Positions 11,809 to 13,320 of a stretch of 13,320 nucleotides of DNA are shown here, piece by piece. A program made the position numbers and the translations under genes. Location of the stretch: the NCBI GenBank assembly GCA_023397905.1, contig JAEWSZ010000032.1, positions 1-13,320 of the forward strand, read 5' to 3'. The notes under the pieces are model-generated. The model did no database searches. It was given only the letters and a program-made list of their open reading frames with translations, and was not told the DNA's origin. Each line of letters begins with the position of its first letter. Within the stretch, counting starts at the first letter, position 1. This stretch comes from Bacillota bacterium. Lineage in GTDB: Bacteria; Bacillota; Clostridia; Acetivibrionales; DSM-1351.

Positions 11809-13320
11809 CGAGTATTGCTCCATTATCAAGCCACTCAACAAATTGTTTCTCCGTAATGATTTTTATGCCCAGCTCCTTGGCTTTTTTATTCTTGGAAGAC
11901 CCTGACAGGTTGTCGTTATTTATCAGGTAGTTTGTCTTAGAGGTTACACTGCCGGTGACCTTTCCGCCTTTCTCCACTATTATGGACTTGAGCTCATCCC
12001 TGTTTTTAAACTGCTCCACAGAGCCTGTTATAACAAAACTGACATTGTCAAAAATCTGATCCGCCTCGTCGATCTTTATTTCTTCAAATTCAACTTCCTT
12101 GAGTAAATCATCAACTATCATATTTTTCTTTTCATCGCTGAAATATTTTACAAAGGCCTCCGCCATAATATCGCCGATACCCCCTATTTCAACAAGCTGG
12201 TCAAATTGTGCGCTGCGTACGGCCTCCCAGTTATACTTGAAATTTTTGCATATGAGCCTGGCGTTGGACAGCCCCACATTGGGTATGCCCAGGCTGTACA
12301 GCAGCCTTATTACGCTGGTCTTTCTGGCCCTGTTTATGGAAGCCACCAGCTTGTCAAAGGATTTCTGCCCCAGACCTTCCATTTCAATTATTTCGTCCTT
12401 GAATTTTTCAATGTGGAACAAATCGGCCAGCTCCTTTATCAGGCCCTTTGCTATTAGCTTTTCAATAGTTGCCTCCGACAGGCCTTCTATATTGATGGCG
12501 TCCCTGCTGACGAAATGGGTAAAGGATTTTATCTGCTTTGCCAGGCATTCGTCATTTACACAGTACAGAAATTTTATGCCGTTTTCCTGCCTGACCAGGG
12601 CTTCTCCCTGACAGACCGGACAGACATGCGGTATTTCAACCGCTCCGCTTCTGGTCAGGTTCTCCGATATCTGGGGAATGATCATATTGGCCTTGTATAC
12701 CCCAATTGTATCCCCGATCCCCAGTTCAAGGCCTTCCATTATGCTTATATTGTGTATGCTTGCACGGCTCACCGTAGTGCCCTCAAGCTCCACAGGCTCA
12801 AATATGGCGATCGGATTTATCAGGCCGGTCCTGGAGGCGCTCCACTCAATTTCCAGAAGCTTTGTCTCCTTTATTTCATCACGCCATTTAAAGGCTATGG
12901 AATCTCTGGGAAATTTTGAGGTAGCCCCCAGGGATTCGCCGTAGGCAATGTTGTCAAATGCCAGCACCAATCCGTCGGAAGGAAAGTCATTGCCCTCAAT
13001 ATGATCGTAAAACCACTGTACGGTTTCTTCAATGTTTCCGCTGTTCACAGCTTTAAATTCCACCACATCAAAGCCCTGCTCCTTAAGCCAGTTCATCTGG
13101 GCGATCCTGGAATTGTTATACTCCGCATAATCGGCCTTTACCAGTGAAAATGCGAAGAAATGCACATTCCTTTCCGCGGTAATTTTGTTATTCAACTGGC
13201 GGACTGAGCCGCTGCACAGGTTTCTGGGATTTTTGTATTTGGCGTCCACATCTTCTATCTCATCATTGATTTTAATAAAATCCGAGTAGCGTATAATCGC
13301 CTCTCCTCTTAAAATCAGGC
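11804..13320 (-). CDS. ligA: NAD-dependent DNA ligase, N-terminal part outside window
   Basis: The open frame continues past the right edge; 504 C-terminal residues are visible of a protein usually about 670 long. The first visible residues, LRGEAIIRYSDFIKIND, are a conserved adenylation-domain motif, followed by YKNPRNLCSGSVRQL. The OB-fold region contains IGDTIGVYKANMIIPQI. A four-cysteine zinc site (CPVC, then YCVNDEC; encoded at about 12543-12626) precedes helix-hairpin-helix repeats with GLGQKSFDKL, SLGIPNVG and IGGIGDIMAE, and a C-terminal BRCT domain (FVITGSVEQFKNRDEL onward). The catalytic KxDG lysine must lie outside the window. It seals nicks in replication and repair. A GTG at 13249 is an internal valine, not the start. 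It converges on the nitroreductase gene and ends inside the shared hairpin. I cannot tell whether it is the sole or a second ligase. Confidence 0.95.
   Translation of the reverse strand, partial: LILRGEAIIRYSDFIKINDEIEDVDAKYKNPRNLCSGSVRQLNNKITAERNVHFFAFSLVKADYAEYNNSRIAQMNWLKEQGFDVVEFKAVNSGNIEETVQWFYDHIEGNDFPSDGLVLAFDNIAYGESLGATSKFPRDSIAFKWRDEIKETKLLEIEWSASRTGLINPIAIFEPVELEGTTVSRASIHNISIMEGLELGIGDTIGVYKANMIIPQISENLTRSGAVEIPHVCPVCQGEALVRQENGIKFLYCVNDECLAKQIKSFTHFVSRDAINIEGLSEATIEKLIAKGLIKELADLFHIEKFKDEIIEMEGLGQKSFDKLVASINRARKTSVIRLLYSLGIPNVGLSNARLICKNFKYNWEAVRSAQFDQLVEIGGIGDIMAEAFVKYFSDEKKNMIVDDLLKEVEFEEIKIDEADQIFDNVSFVITGSVEQFKNRDELKSIIVEKGGKVTGSVTSKTNYLINNDNLSGSSKNKKAKELGIKIITEKQFVEWLDNGAILE

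Noticed and set aside
1..13320. CRISPR array, insertion sequence, tRNA, rRNA or attachment site
   Set aside because: No regularly spaced repeats, transposase-like protein, terminal inverted repeats or tRNA-like cloverleaf were found on either strand.

Overview
The window looks like a piece of a Clostridia-type (Bacillota) chromosome. Most genes have strong AGGAGG-like ribosome binding sites, base composition is moderate to AT-rich, and TTG and GTG starts occur. I cannot name the species. It has three parts: a secondary-metabolite gene cluster (1-9507, minus strand), a small redox/regulatory operon (about 9781-11677, plus strand), and the C-terminal three quarters of a housekeeping NAD-dependent DNA ligase (11804-13320, minus strand).

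The cluster is read right to left: a SAM methyltransferase, a type II thioesterase, a PvdE/SyrD-type peptide-exporting ABC transporter, a predicted lipoprotein of the Cys Ntn-hydrolase (C45/choloylglycine/NAAA-like) superfamily, a free-standing acyl carrier protein, a PIG-L deacetylase with an extra N-terminal domain, a family 4 glycosyltransferase, and a fatty acyl-AMP ligase that runs off the left edge and probably continues into a carrier or NRPS/PKS module. From the thioesterase leftward the genes are 12-71 bp apart or overlap by 8 bp, as in an operon. The methyltransferase is separated from them by 172 bp holding a weak terminator-like hairpin.

The most interesting reading is an acylate-export-deacylate (prodrug) pathway. 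A fatty acid is activated by the ligase and primes an assembly line. The acylated and possibly glucosaminylated intermediate leaves through the PvdE-like pump. A lipid-anchored Ntn hydrolase then removes or exchanges the acyl group outside the membrane. This is the logic of pyoverdine maturation (PvdL acyl ligase domain, PvdE, PvdQ), but here in a Gram-positive setting with a different Ntn-hydrolase family. The GT4 and PIG-L pair suggests GlcNAc transfer followed by N-deacetylation. The product itself cannot be deduced because the assembly-line modules lie outside the window.

The plus-strand operon encodes an Rrf2-family regulator, a flavodoxin-like NAD(P)H:FMN oxidoreductase and a nitroreductase. 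Its promoter (TTGACA-17-TATGAT) is overlaid by a perfect 43-bp palindrome, very likely the regulator's own operator. The regulator's natural start position carries ATC instead of ATG. Base composition jumps from AT-rich to very GC-rich early in the nitroreductase gene. A 19-bp perfect hairpin separates this operon from the convergent ligA and contains the ligA stop codon.
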